Source: Caulobacter vibrioides (GTDB lineage: Bacteria > Pseudomonadota > Alphaproteobacteria > Caulobacterales > Caulobacteraceae). From it: a stretch of 64,000 bases of DNA. How positions within the stretch are numbered: position 1 is the stretch's first letter; each line of letters begins with the position of its first letter. Position numbers and translations under genes: made by a program. The notes below the pieces were generated by a model that was not told where the DNA came from, did no database searches, and was given only the letters and a program-made list of their open reading frames with translations. The stretch spans positions 186,001 through 250,000 of the forward strand of contig NZ_PJRR01000012.1 of the NCBI RefSeq assembly GCF_002858865.1, in the 5' to 3' direction. Shown piece after piece: positions 38,033 to 49,598 of the stretch.

Positions 38033-40263
38033 GGGGCATCCTTGGGCAGAGGGTGCGGACGGCCCTGGCTCCACATTCCCCAAAGCGTGTCGCCAAAGTC
38101 GCGCGCAAACCGTTCAGGGTCAAACAAGGGCGTCGTCAGCGCGCTGCGCCGGAGGGCGGGCCGGTCATGCGCGACATCCCTGACTGCGGCGAACGCGACG
38201 GCCTTGGCGAGATAGTCTGCTCTATCACGAGCGACCCACGCCGACTGACCGGCGTTCCGCGCTATCGACTCCCCGAGTCGCGCCAGAAAGCGATCACCCG
38301 CCAAGGTCAGCACCGGAACCCCCATCCACAAGGCGTCCACTGAGGTGGTTCCTCCGGGATACGGGAAGGTGTCCAGCACCAAGTCTATCCTGTTGTAGGT
38401 CTCGAAGTACTCGGCTCTCGACGACGGGCCTTCCAATATCAGCCGATCGCTGGAGACGCCTTCGCGCGCAAAACGGGCTTGGATGTCCGCGACGACTTGC
38501 GCGTCGACGAACGGCTTGGCCTTGAGCAGCAGCTTGGACTCGGGGACGGCGCGCAGAATCTGTGACCAGAGCGCAACGACCTCGCCGTTCATCTTTGAGA
38601 GATTGCCCAAGCAGCCGAATGTCATGAACCCGTTCGTCAAGGCCGGCGGCGGGTTAATGGGGATGGATCGTTCGTGCGGCGCCGAGCAAAGCCAGGTCTC
38701 CGGCAGCCGCCAGAGCGTCTCGGTGAAGCGTTGCTGCTCGGTCTCTGTCACCATGTATCGGTCACCGAGGAAGTAATCCATTTCCGGCAAGCCCGTCGTG
38801 GCGAAATAGCCCAGCCAGGAAGCCTGCACGGGGGCCGGACGGAATGCGAAGACCGGTAGGCGATTGTCAGCGGTGTGTCCCGACAAGTCTACAAGAACGT
38901 GAACGCCCTGCGTGTGGATTGCGGTCGCGGCGGCATGATCATCCATTCCGAATATCGGACACCACCCAGCGAAGAACGGCGAGATTCTGGATGTCAGTGC
39001 ATCGGTCTTGGGGGTCGTTGGGAAGGCGAACAGCTCGAAACGGTCACGGTCAAGATGCTGGAACACGCTTTCGCTGAAATAGCCCACCGGGTGACTGTTC
39101 AGGTCGCCAGAGATGAACCCGACCCGAAGTCTCCGAGGTTCTGGCTGGATCGACCAAGCGCTGAACTTGGGCGTCGCGGCCGCAGAGGCCACCGAACCAT
39201 ATTGCTTGGCCTCTGCGAGATAGGTGTCGGGCGACGAGGTCTCGAAGTAGTTCAGGCACAAAAGCAGGTTGCTGTGAGCTTCGAGATAGTCCGGCTTCAG
39301 TCCAATCGCGGCGCGGTAGAAGGCCTCCGCGTCCGCAAAGCGACCCAGGTCCTTAAACACATCGCCGAGATTATTGTGGGCTTGGGCATCAGCCGGATTC
39401 AACTGGATGGCCCGCCTAAAACACGTCTCCGCCTCGGTCAGGCGACCGGAGAGCTTGAGTGCGCAACCGAGATTGCAATGGGCTTCCGAATAGTCTGGCT
39501 TCAGCCGGATAGCCTGCCTGAAGCTCTCCTCGGCCTCGGCCGCCCGCGCGAGGTCGATCAGAGCATTGCCCAGAGTAAGATGGACCTGAGGATAGTCTGG
39601 AGCTAGGGCGAGCGCGCTACGGCACGCCGCCTCCGCCTCCTCAGCCCGCTTGAGCTTCAACAGGAGTATCGCCAGATTCTTGAAGGTTTCGGCGTCTTGC
39701 GGGTTGAGACTTAGAGCTTGGCGCATCGACGCCAGCGATTCCTCCGAACGGCCCGTCACGCTAAAGACCGCGCCAAGAACCTTCCAGCCAAGCTCATGAT
39801 TGGGGAAACTGAGCGTCAGGGCATGGGCTTGGCTTTCGGCCGCTGCAAGGTTCCCCGAACGATACTGCGCGACAACAGAGTCCAGCAGCGCCTGCGGCGG
39901 CTGCGAAGCAGGGTCTAGTCGCTTCTCCAAGCGCTCAACGGCGTCTCCCGTTAGACCCCTGCGCTTGGCTTGCTCAAGATGGTCCCGGGCGGCCGCAGGC
40001 AACCCCGCTGCGATCAAGGCATCGATGTAGCTGACCCAAAACTGACCTTGGGCGGGATTGATCTCCAACGCCGCCTTCAAAAACGACAGTCCCGCCTGAG
40101 GCTTGCCGACGCCCACCGCCAGGACGCCGAGATTGTGGTTCGCGTCGGCGTGACCTGGGGCGGCGTCCAGTATGGCGCGATAAAGTCGCTCGGCGTCTTG
40201 AAGCTGTCCGGAGCGATGGGCCGCGATCGCCTGCGCCAGGGCTTGATCGACGGTCAGCCTCAT
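38020..40263 (-). CDS. TPR O-GlcNAc-transferase-like protein (SPINDLY family, GT41)
   Basis: A 747-aa protein. About nine TPR units cover residues 5-330 (repeated pattern DAERLYRAI, AHNNLGDVFKDLGRFADAEAFYRAAI, GLKPDYLEAHSNL). A GT41 catalytic region follows: LRVGFISGDLNSHPVGYF, VDLSGHTADNRL, FGCLGNLSKM, DLVLDTFPYPGGTTSVDALWMGVPVLTL. Bacterial relatives glycosylate Ser/Thr of flagellins or adhesins in the cytoplasm. Base composition is clearly less GC-rich than its neighbours, suggesting recent transfer or a distinct history. It lies 10 bp from glmS, which makes a UDP-GlcNAc precursor. Confidence 0.85.
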   Translation of the reverse strand: MRLTVDQALAQAIAAHRSGQLQDAERLYRAILDAAPGHADANHNLGVLAVGVGKPQAGLSFLKAALEINPAQGQFWVSYIDALIAAGLPAAARDHLEQAKRRGLTGDAVERLEKRLDPASQPPQALLDSVVAQYRSGNLAAAESQAHALTLSFPNHELGWKVLGAVFSVTGRSEESLASMRQALSLNPQDAETFKNLAILLLKLKRAEEAEAACRSALALAPDYPQVHLTLGNALIDLARAAEAEESFRQAIRLKPDYSEAHCNLGCALKLSGRLTEAETCFRRAIQLNPADAQAHNNLGDVFKDLGRFADAEAFYRAAIGLKPDYLEAHSNLLLCLNYFETSSPDTYLAEAKQYGSVASAAATPKFSAWSIQPEPRRLRVGFISGDLNSHPVGYFSESVFQHLDRDRFELFAFPTTPKTDALTSRISPFFAGWCPIFGMDDHAAATAIHTQGVHVLVDLSGHTADNRLPVFAFRPAPVQASWLGYFATTGLPEMDYFLGDRYMVTETEQQRFTETLWRLPETWLCSAPHERSIPINPPPALTNGFMTFGCLGNLSKMNGEVVALWSQILRAVPESKLLLKAKPFVDAQVVADIQARFAREGVSSDRLILEGPSSRAEYFETYNRIDLVLDTFPYPGGTTSVDALWMGVPVLTLAGDRFLARLGESIARNAGQSAWVARDRADYLAKAVAFAAVRDVAHDRPALRRSALTTPLFDPERFARDFGDTLWGMWSQGRPHPLPKDAPCRS

Positions 40264-40273
40264 CCCCGAGGCC

Positions 40274-42094
<1,821 letters not shown>

Positions 42095-42255
42095 GGGCCA
42101 TGATCCCTTGTAGAACGCGCCGACAGGATTATGCCTACCGACACGCGAATTTCCGTGAGGCGCCTTTAGCACTGGCTAAAGACCGCATCGCATAAATCTG
42201 CATTTCGGATCGTTTCGCGGTCCGACGACGACCCTAAAGAGACGACAGCACGACC

Positions 42256-43602
42256 ATGAGCAAGCGCGCCTATTTCGGCACCGACGGCATCCGGGGCCAG
42301 GCCAACAAGCATCCGATGACGGCCGAGGTGGCCCTGCGCGTCGGTCTGGCGGCCGGCAAGCTGTTCCGCTCGCAGGACGAACGCCGCCATCTGGTGGTGA
42401 TCGGCAAGGACACGCGCCTGTCGGGCTACATGATCGAGCCGGCCCTGGTGGCGGGCCTGACCAGCGTAGGCCTGGACGTGCGCCTGTTCGGCCCGCTGCC
42501 CACCCCGGCCGTGGCCATGATGACCCGCTCGATGCGCGCCGACCTCGGCATCATGATCAGCGCCAGCCACAACAGCTTCGCCGACAACGGCATCAAGCTG
42601 TTCGGTCCCGACGGCTACAAGCTGTCGGACGCCCAGGAGCTGGGCATCGAGGCGCTGATGGACCAGGGCCTGCAGGAAGGCCTGGCCGCCCCCCGCGAGC
42701 TGGGCCGCGTCAAGCGGATCGACGACGCCCAGGCCCGCTATGTCGAGATCGTCAAGGCGACCTTCCCGCGCCACCTGAACCTGTCGGGCCTGCGCATTGT
42801 CATCGATTGCGCCAATGGCGCGGCCTACAAGGTGGCTCCCACCGCCCTCTACGAGCTGGGTGCGGAGGTGATCACGCTGGGTGTCTCGCCCGACGGCACC
42901 AACATCAACGAGGAGTGCGGCTCGACCCATCCCGAGGCTATGGCCAAGATGGTGCGCGAGTACCGCGCCGACATCGGCATCGCCCTGGACGGCGACGCCG
43001 ACCGCCTGGTGATCTGCGATGAGAAGGGCGTGGTCGTCGACGGCGACCAGATCATGGCGATCATCGCTGCGGCCTCGCACAAGGCCGGGACCCTGAAGGG
43101 CGGCGGCGTCGTGGCCACGGTCATGTCGAACCTGGGCCTCGAGCGCCAGTTGAACACTATGGGTCTCTCGCTGGAGCGCACCGCTGTGGGCGATCGCTAT
43201 GTGATGCAGCGCATGCGCGAGGGCGGCTTCAATGTGGGCGGCGAACAGTCGGGCCACCTGATCCTGTCGGACTTCTCGACCACGGGCGATGGCCTGATCG
43301 CTGCCCTGCAGGTGCTGGCCGTCATGGTCGAGACCGACAAGCCGATGAGCGCGCTGGGCCGTCAGTTCGAGCCGGTGCCGCAGCTGCTGGAAAACGTCCG
43401 CTTCGCCGGCGGCAAGCCGCTGGAGGCGGCGGCGGTGAAGGAAGCCATCGCCGACGGCGAGGCCCAGCTGAACGGCGCGGGCCGCATCGTCGTGCGCGCC
43501 TCAGGCACCGAGCCGCTGATCCGCATCATGGCCGAGGGCGACGACCCGGCCCTGGTGAGGAGGGTCGTCAAGTCGATCGCCTCGGCGGTGAAGGCGGCCT
43601 AA
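42256..43602 (+). CDS. glmM: Phosphoglucosamine mutase
   Basis: A 448-aa alpha-D-phosphohexomutase converting glucosamine-6-P to glucosamine-1-P. The N-terminal [12 protein letters not shown], the catalytic phosphoserine loop [12 protein letters not shown] (Ser104), the metal loop DGDADR and the C-terminal [15 protein letters not shown] are all present. It works directly after GlmS, its divergent neighbour, so the two steps share one promoter region. Confidence 0.98.
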   Translation: MSKRAYFGTDGIRGQANKHPMTAEVALRVGLAAGKLFRSQDERRHLVVIGKDTRLSGYMIEPALVAGLTSVGLDVRLFGPLPTPAVAMMTRSMRADLGIMISASHNSFADNGIKLFGPDGYKLSDAQELGIEALMDQGLQEGLAAPRELGRVKRIDDAQARYVEIVKATFPRHLNLSGLRIVIDCANGAAYKVAPTALYELGAEVITLGVSPDGTNINEECGSTHPEAMAKMVREYRADIGIALDGDADRLVICDEKGVVVDGDQIMAIIAAASHKAGTLKGGGVVATVMSNLGLERQLNTMGLSLERTAVGDRYVMQRMREGGFNVGGEQSGHLILSDFSTTGDGLIAALQVLAVMVETDKPMSALGRQFEPVPQLLENVRFAGGKPLEAAAVKEAIADGEAQLNGAGRIVVRASGTEPLIRIMAEGDDPALVRRVVKSIASAVKAA

Positions 43603-43621
43603 GGAGGCCCGCCCCCTAGTC

Positions 43622-43732
43622 GTGTCATCCCGGAAAGCCCGCAGGGCTTATCCGGGACCCAGGGGGTGAAGAAGCGCGGCGCAAGCGGCCCCTGGGTCCC
43701 GGCGCTTCGCTGCGCTACAGCCGGGATGACAC
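43622..43732. repeat. Family A intergenic repeat, copy 2
   Basis: Starts GTGTCATCCCGG and ends CCGGGATGACAC: a perfect 12-bp outer inverted repeat. Inside it, GGGACCCAGGGG pairs with CCCCTGGGTCCC, making a long cruciform or hairpin. It lies between glmM and the convergent amidohydrolase gene and could end both transcripts. Confidence 0.85.
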
Positions 43733-43740
43733 AGGTTTCA

Positions 43741-46700
43741 TCACCCCACGTCGTCAGTGTGGCCCGAGCCGCCGGAGCCGCCGCTCCAGACCTCTCCCGA
43801 GCGTTCCCACCAGTAGGGCTGGCGCACGCGCTGGCCGGTCACGGTCTCGTTGAGGGTCGCCGCATCATAGAGCCGGCCACCCAGCATCACGCGGTGCAGC
43901 TTGTCGCTGTTGCGGATGTCGACGGTCGGGTCGGCGTCCAGCACCAGAAGGTCGGCCAGCTTGCCGATCTCCAGCGAGCCGACGTCCTTGGCGTAGCCCA
44001 GCGAGCGGGCGGCGTTGATCGTACCGGCCGCCAGGGCCTCGACCGGGCTCCAGCCGCCGCGCGCGAACGACCACATCTCCCAGTGTGAGCCCAGGCCCGC
44101 CTGTTGGCCATGGGCGCCGATGGCCACCTGCACGCCGCGATCGGCCAGCTTCTTGGCCTCGCGCGCGGCGGCGCCGTCGACATAGTCTTCCTCGGGGGCT
44201 GCGGTCCGGCGAACGTTCTGGGCGGCCAGCAGCGCCGGCGGCGCGTGCTTGGACAACAGCGGATGCCTCCAGACGTCCATGTGCTGACGCCAGTAGGGAT
44301 CACCGGCCGGACCGCCATAGGCCACGACCAGGGTCGGGGTGTAGTTGGTCTTGGTCTGCGACCACAGGCTGACGATGTCGTCGTAGAAGCGATCCACCGG
44401 CACGTTGTGCTCGACGGTGGCGTTGCCGTCCTGGATCAGGGTCACGTCCATGTTGTAGAGCGACCCGCCCTCCGGAACGACCTCCATGTTTTCCTTCTGG
44501 GCCGCGACCACGACCATCTGCCGCTGGTCCCGGCGGGGCTGGTTGTAGTTCTTGACGCTGTGCGCGCCCTGCGCCTTGAGCCGGCGCACATGGGCCAGGG
44601 CGTCGTCCAGGCTGTTGATCTCAGCATAGACCTCGGCGGCCTTGGCCCCATAGATGATCTCGCCGGTCGAGAAGGTGCGCGGGGCCAGGATCTTGCCGGC
44701 GCGCTGCAGCTCGGCGGCGGGGAAGATCATCGACGCCCGCGACGAGGGATCGTGGATCGTCGTGGTGCCCAGCGCCAGATTGGCCATGGCCGACCAGTTC
44801 TGCTGCGGGATCAGGTCGTCCGTCCCCTGCGGCCCGTGGGCGTGGGCGTCGACAAGGCCAGGGATGATGGTCTTGCCGGTCACGTCGACCACCTTGGCGT
44901 CGGCGGGAACCGGCGTGCTGACCTTGGGACCCACCGCGACGATGCGGTCGCCTTTGATCACGATGACGCCGTCGTCGATGATCCCGCCGGACGTGTCGGC
45001 CATGGTCACGACGCGCGCGCCGGTCAGGACAACGACGCCCGTCGGCTTGTCGGCGGCGACCTCCATCGACAGCGACAGGCCGGTCTTCACGGGCTTGAAC
45101 TTGCCGTCGTCCTTGCCGGCCCCCTCGGCGGCCGGGGCGCTGGCGTACAGCGCCTCCGTCTCGGCGGTGAACAGGGTCGGACCCATGCTCCAGTGGACCT
45201 GCTTGCCGTCCCTGGACCAGTGGATGAACTCCGCGCCCTCGGCGCTGACGCGCGTCACCGGCAGGGCGCCGCCCTTCTGATCGACCGCGACCTCCTGGGT
45301 TCCGGGCATCAGCGGCATGACAAAGGCTTCGTAGTTCTGGCGGAACGCGACGTTGCGACCGTCCGGCGAGACCTGGAAGTCGTTGACCATGTCGCCGCTG
45401 GCGTGGACCCGCCTGGCCTGGCCGTTCAGGTCGGTGCTGACCAGCTGGCGCTTGTCGCCGCTCGACATCAGCATGAACACCCGGTCGTTGGCTGCGCCGA
45501 ACTGCGGCTCAGAACCGCCGCGCGAGACCCGCACCGGCGTCCCGCCCGCAGCGGCGACCCGGTAGATCCCCGGATCCTGCGACCAGCGCCCGGAGGTCAG
45601 GCCGCCGCCGCGACGGCGCTCGAACACGATGGTCTTGCCGTCCGGCGAGAAGCGCGGCGCACCATAGTGGCCCGGCTGGGCGATGACGTCCTTGGCGACG
45701 CCCCCAGCGGCGGGCACGGTGCGTAAACGCCCCAGCCCCGCGTCGGTCCAGCTGACGAAGACGATCGTGCGGCCATCGCGCGACCACGACGGATAGAGCT
45801 CGAAGGCGTCTTCGTCGCCGTTGACCAGACGACGGGCCTCGCCGCCGGCCGTCGACTTGATCCACAACTTGCCCAGGGTCTCGAACACCACCGACTTGCC
45901 GTCGGGCGACACGCTGGCCCAGCGCGGCATCTTGGTGGTGAAGCGATCCGGCGCGACCGCGACCTCGGGATGAATAGCGTCGATCACCACGCGGGTGTCG
46001 TCGATCTTGAACGGGATCACGCTGGAGGCGCCGTCCGCCACATTGACCCGCCGGATCTTGCCGCCGGCCCAGACCACCACGGCCGCGCCGTCGGGCGTCC
46101 AGGCCATGTTCGGATAGACGCCGGTGACCGCCCAGGTTTCCTGCACGTCCTGATCCAGCGCGTCATAGATCTTGCGCTCCTCGCCCGAGGTCAGGTCCTT
46201 CACATACAGCTTGGACTTGGTCCGCTCGCGGCGGACGAAGGCGATCTTCTTGCCGTCCGGCGACGGGCTGGGTCGCACCGAGCCGCCCAGGCCCGAGACG
46301 GCGGTCGTCACCTCGCCGGTCTCCAGGTCATAGCGCTCGATGTCGAACAGGGCGGTGTTGGAGTCTTGCGCGTACTCAAAGATCGGGCCGGGCGTGACGT
46401 TGCGCGTATAGAAGACGCTCTTGCCGTCGGCCGCATAGATCGGCTCGCCTAGTTCCTTTTGCAGCTGCTCGCTGGCGCGCTTGACCAGCTGGACGCCGCC
46501 GCCGCCCGAGACGTGATACACCCACACCTCGCCGGTCCCCAGTGAGCGTCCGGTGGTGAAGTGCTTCTTGGCGACGATGAAGCGGCCGTCCGGGCTCCAG
46601 CTGGGCTGGTTGAGAAGGCGGAACTCCTCCTTGGTCACCTGGCGCTTGTCGCCGCCGTCGAGGTTCATCACCCAGATATTGTCGCCGCCGCCCCGGTCGG

Positions 46701-47070
46701 AGGTGAAGGCGATCCGCTTGCCGTCGGGCGAGAACCGCGGCTGCTGGTCATAGGCCAGGCCCTCGGCGATGCGGGTCGGCGTCCCGCCCGCGATCGGCAT
46801 GGTGTAGATATCGCCCAGGATGTCGAAGGCGATCAGCTTGCCGTCGCGCGAGACGTCGACATTCATCCAGGTGCCGTTGTCGACGCTGATGCGCACCTCG
46901 CGGGTCGCGACGCCGGGCGGGGCGTTGACGTTCCACTTCTCGGGCTTGTCAGGCTTGGCGGTCGCCGCCGCCGGCGCGCCGGCCGGCGCCGTTTGCGCCA
47001 AGGCCTGATGGGCCAGGGCCGAGCCCGACATCAACAACAAGGCGGCCAGCGCCGTCAGCCGACGATCCAT
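43741..47070 (-). CDS. Exported TolB-like beta-propeller / amidohydrolase fusion
   Basis: A 1109-aa protein with a signal peptide ending near LAHQALAQ. Residues about 60-660 are WD40-like/PD40 beta-propeller repeats (RFSPDGKRIAFTSDRGG, PSWSPDGRFIVAKKH, RFSPDGKTIVFERR). A metal-dependent amidohydrolase domain follows: VVTMADTSGGIIDDGVIVIKGDRIVAVG, PGLVDAHAHGP, AIGAHGQQAG, and LGYAKDVGSLEIGKLADLLVLDADP. Probably periplasmic and perhaps a peptidase or dipeptidase-like hydrolase; the substrate is unknown. The start at 47070 has a GGGGGA ribosome binding site. Confidence 0.9.
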   Translation of the reverse strand: MDRRLTALAALLLMSGSALAHQALAQTAPAGAPAAATAKPDKPEKWNVNAPPGVATREVRISVDNGTWMNVDVSRDGKLIAFDILGDIYTMPIAGGTPTRIAEGLAYDQQPRFSPDGKRIAFTSDRGGGDNIWVMNLDGGDKRQVTKEEFRLLNQPSWSPDGRFIVAKKHFTTGRSLGTGEVWVYHVSGGGGVQLVKRASEQLQKELGEPIYAADGKSVFYTRNVTPGPIFEYAQDSNTALFDIERYDLETGEVTTAVSGLGGSVRPSPSPDGKKIAFVRRERTKSKLYVKDLTSGEERKIYDALDQDVQETWAVTGVYPNMAWTPDGAAVVVWAGGKIRRVNVADGASSVIPFKIDDTRVVIDAIHPEVAVAPDRFTTKMPRWASVSPDGKSVVFETLGKLWIKSTAGGEARRLVNGDEDAFELYPSWSRDGRTIVFVSWTDAGLGRLRTVPAAGGVAKDVIAQPGHYGAPRFSPDGKTIVFERRRGGGLTSGRWSQDPGIYRVAAAGGTPVRVSRGGSEPQFGAANDRVFMLMSSGDKRQLVSTDLNGQARRVHASGDMVNDFQVSPDGRNVAFRQNYEAFVMPLMPGTQEVAVDQKGGALPVTRVSAEGAEFIHWSRDGKQVHWSMGPTLFTAETEALYASAPAAEGAGKDDGKFKPVKTGLSLSMEVAADKPTGVVVLTGARVVTMADTSGGIIDDGVIVIKGDRIVAVGPKVSTPVPADAKVVDVTGKTIIPGLVDAHAHGPQGTDDLIPQQNWSAMANLALGTTTIHDPSSRASMIFPAAELQRAGKILAPRTFSTGEIIYGAKAAEVYAEINSLDDALAHVRRLKAQGAHSVKNYNQPRRDQRQMVVVAAQKENMEVVPEGGSLYNMDVTLIQDGNATVEHNVPVDRFYDDIVSLWSQTKTNYTPTLVVAYGGPAGDPYWRQHMDVWRHPLLSKHAPPALLAAQNVRRTAAPEEDYVDGAAAREAKKLADRGVQVAIGAHGQQAGLGSHWEMWSFARGGWSPVEALAAGTINAARSLGYAKDVGSLEIGKLADLLVLDADPTVDIRNSDKLHRVMLGGRLYDAATLNETVTGQRVRQPYWWERSGEVWSGGSGGSGHTDDVG

Positions 47071-47156
47071 TTGATTTCCCCCGAACACCTGATGGGCACG
47101 ATTTGGGCGTGACCCTAGGGGGGAAGGTGGTCAGTGTCACGGCCGGGGTTCCTCGG

Positions 47157-47477
47157 TTAACCGCCCTCGTCCTCGGCCGCCTCGACCACGCTACGCAGAT
47201 AGTCGACATGGGCGCGGAAGGCTTTGCGACCCTGCGGCGTCAGCTTGGCCTGGGTGCGGGGGCGCTTGCCCACGAAGTCCTTCTCGATCGCCACATAACC
47301 GGCCTTTTCCAGGGTGGCCAAATGGCTGCCCAGATTGCCGTCCGTCGCCTGGGTGATGGTCTTCAGGCGCGGGAAATCCAGCGGCTGGCCCTTCTCGGCG
47401 CTGAGGGCGGCCATGATCTTCAGGCGCAGCGGCTGGTGGATGATGTCGTCGGATCCCGCCACGCTCAGCGCCTCCAC
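47157..47477 (-). CDS. Winged-helix regulator (HTH_27/MarR-like)
   Basis: A 106-aa winged-helix protein: IIHQPLRLKIMAALSAEKGQPLDFPRLKTITQATDGNLGSHLATLEKAGYVAIEKDFVGKRPRTQAKLTPQGRKAF. This is the 'winged helix DNA-binding domain' (HTH_27) group often paired with a membrane protein. It overlaps the upstream membrane-protein gene by 13 bp, so the pair is translationally coupled. Confidence 0.88.
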   Translation of the reverse strand: MEALSVAGSDDIIHQPLRLKIMAALSAEKGQPLDFPRLKTITQATDGNLGSHLATLEKAGYVAIEKDFVGKRPRTQAKLTPQGRKAFRAHVDYLRSVVEAAEDEGG

Positions 47478-48025
47478 AGCCAGACGCCGCTGAGGAACAG
47501 CGCGCCGCTCGCCGCCGCCATCCAGAAGGCCAGCCAGGGCTGGAACAGGAAATAGCCGATCAGGGTCAGGGCGAACATCAAGGCCCCGATCACCGCATAG
47601 CGCGGCGCGGCCCAGAACCCGACCACGGCGTAGATCACCCCGATCAGCAGGCCCGGAAAGGCCATGGCGGCGGCGGGTTCGGTGGGCTTCATCACCCAGA
47701 AGACGCTGAGCGCGAAGATCATCAGGGCCAGCGAGCCGCCCAGCAGGCGCCAGGTCATGCCCGGAGGCGCGCCGGCCGCTGCAGGCTTGCCGGTCCGCGC
47801 CAGAAGCAGGGCGCCGGCGACGCCGACGACATCCAGGCCCAGCCAGACGGGCAGCCAGAGCTCAGGCGGGGCCAGGCCCATGGTCAGGTAGCCGGTCGCC
47901 CAGATCAGCGCCCATAGCATCAGGATCGGCCCGCCGAGCCGGTAGCCGCGCAGGGTCATGCCCCGGCGTTGCGTGTTCTCGATATCGGACAGTGCGGCGG
48001 CCGCGTCATTTCGGCTGATCGTCAT
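47465..48025 (-). CDS. Membrane protein paired with HTH_27 regulator
   Basis: A 186-aa protein with a short N-terminal cytoplasmic helix containing DIENTQRRGMTLRGYRLGGP and about six membrane spans. It is the sort of protein encoded beside HTH_27 regulators, where it may sense an envelope signal; the function is not known. Start 48025 is at MTISRNDAAAALSDIE, preceded by GGAGGG. A perfect inverted repeat lies about 60 bp upstream. Confidence 0.75.
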   Translation of the reverse strand: MTISRNDAAAALSDIENTQRRGMTLRGYRLGGPILMLWALIWATGYLTMGLAPPELWLPVWLGLDVVGVAGALLLARTGKPAAAGAPPGMTWRLLGGSLALMIFALSVFWVMKPTEPAAAMAFPGLLIGVIYAVVGFWAAPRYAVIGALMFALTLIGYFLFQPWLAFWMAAASGALFLSGVWLWRR

Positions 48026-48087
48026 GAGACCCTCCAGGTTCGGGCGCATCAGAGCGCTCTGTAGATCAGAGTTAGATCTCGAGAGAT

Positions 48088-48104
48088 ACTCTGTCAAGCA
48101 GAGT
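48088..48104. promoter_or_regulatory. Inverted repeat ACTCTG-N5-CAGAGT, candidate operator
   Basis: ACTCTGTCAAGCAGAGT is a perfect 6-5-6 inverted repeat, 63 bp upstream of the membrane-protein/HTH_27 pair. The palindromes TCTCGAGA and AGAGCGCTCT and further AGAGT/ACTCT words lie in the same 60 bp. It fits an autoregulatory operator for the HTH_27 protein. Confidence 0.45.
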
Positions 48105-48159
48105 CCTCTGAACGCTTGCGTGCGGGGGGGCGGCCGTCGCGCCGCGCCCAGGGTCCCGC

Positions 48160-48906
48160 CTAGATGCCCAGCTTCGGGGCCTTCATCCGGCGCTTGTTGA
48201 CGTGGTGGCTGGGCGCCTCGGCCTGGATCTCCTCGGGGTATTCGCCCTTGAAGTAGAAGCGCTGCCAGGCCTCCTTGGTGGCCTCGGGGTCGCGCTTGAA
48301 GATCAGGTTGTTGAACTCGGTGCGCTTCTCGGCCCAGACGTCGTATTGGCGGCGCAGCTCGGGATTGGAGTTCATCGAGCGGATCACCGGCTGGAAGGCC
48401 TCCATCGGCTTGTCCTGGATCAGCATGATGAAGCAGAAGGTCTCGCCCTTCTCGAACCGCACCGTGCCCGGCCGGGTGAAGATCCAGTTCATCGTGAAGG
48501 GGAACGGCAGCCAGTCGGTCTCGATCACCCCGGCCAGCGGCTGGATCCCGTCCTTGACGTGGTTGGGCGGCCCCATGGCCATCAGCGACCAGCCCGGCGG
48601 CGTGCGGAAGAGATAGCCGGTGTGGAACGTCACCACACCCCGCGTGAAGTGCGACTTCACGAAGTCATGGAAGCCCGGATAGGGGTGGTCGGGCTGGAAC
48701 TTGATGCATTCCTGGTGCGCCCCGCCGTCCCAGGTGGCCGTAAAGCCGACCGGGCAGAGAATGTCCCACCCCGTGGTGTTGGCCATGGTCAGCGGCAGGC
48801 AGCGATAGGGATGGCGCTCGGCGAACCGGTCCATCCAAGCGCGCTGCGGCCGTCCCGGCACGATTTCCGGCGGACGGTTCTCGGTGGGATAGCACTCCAG
48901 TTCCAT
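48160..48906 (-). CDS. DUF6065-family protein
   Basis: A 248-aa soluble protein recognised as DUF6065: ECYPTENRPPEIVPGRPQRAWMD, GWDILCPVGFTATWDGGA, FRTPPGWSLMAMGPPNHVKDGIQPLAGVIETDWLPFPFTMNWIFTRPG and FEKGETFCFIMLI. These relatives occur in glycan and natural-product settings, but no activity is established. It ends with a basic tail (KRRMKAPKLGI). It has no obvious operon partner. Confidence 0.82.
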   Translation of the reverse strand: MELECYPTENRPPEIVPGRPQRAWMDRFAERHPYRCLPLTMANTTGWDILCPVGFTATWDGGAHQECIKFQPDHPYPGFHDFVKSHFTRGVVTFHTGYLFRTPPGWSLMAMGPPNHVKDGIQPLAGVIETDWLPFPFTMNWIFTRPGTVRFEKGETFCFIMLIQDKPMEAFQPVIRSMNSNPELRRQYDVWAEKRTEFNNLIFKRDPEATKEAWQRFYFKGEYPEEIQAEAPSHHVNKRRMKAPKLGI

Positions 48907-48976
48907 GCCGGTCCTTTGTCTGTTCTTCCTGCCCTTTCGTCAGGTCTAGCGCTCGCGGCCTTGCGCCGTCTAGTAG

Positions 48977-49489
<513 letters not shown>

Positions 49490-49598
49490 CGTCGCCCTCG
49501 CACCCTCCCAAACGACGAACGGGTCATTGCGCGCGGGCCGATCAGAGACCATCTTGACGGCGAAAGCGTTCCCCCAATTTCCGAGTACGAGAACCCCG

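Noticed and set aside
42095-42255. glmS ribozyme
   Set aside because: The spacer is only 161 bp, is shared with divergent glmM and lacks the ribozyme's conserved core; the element is also typical of Firmicutes.
44104-45726. A 540-codon open frame antisense to the amidohydrolase gene
   Set aside because: Shadow frame with repetitive His, Gly and Arg content and no domain.
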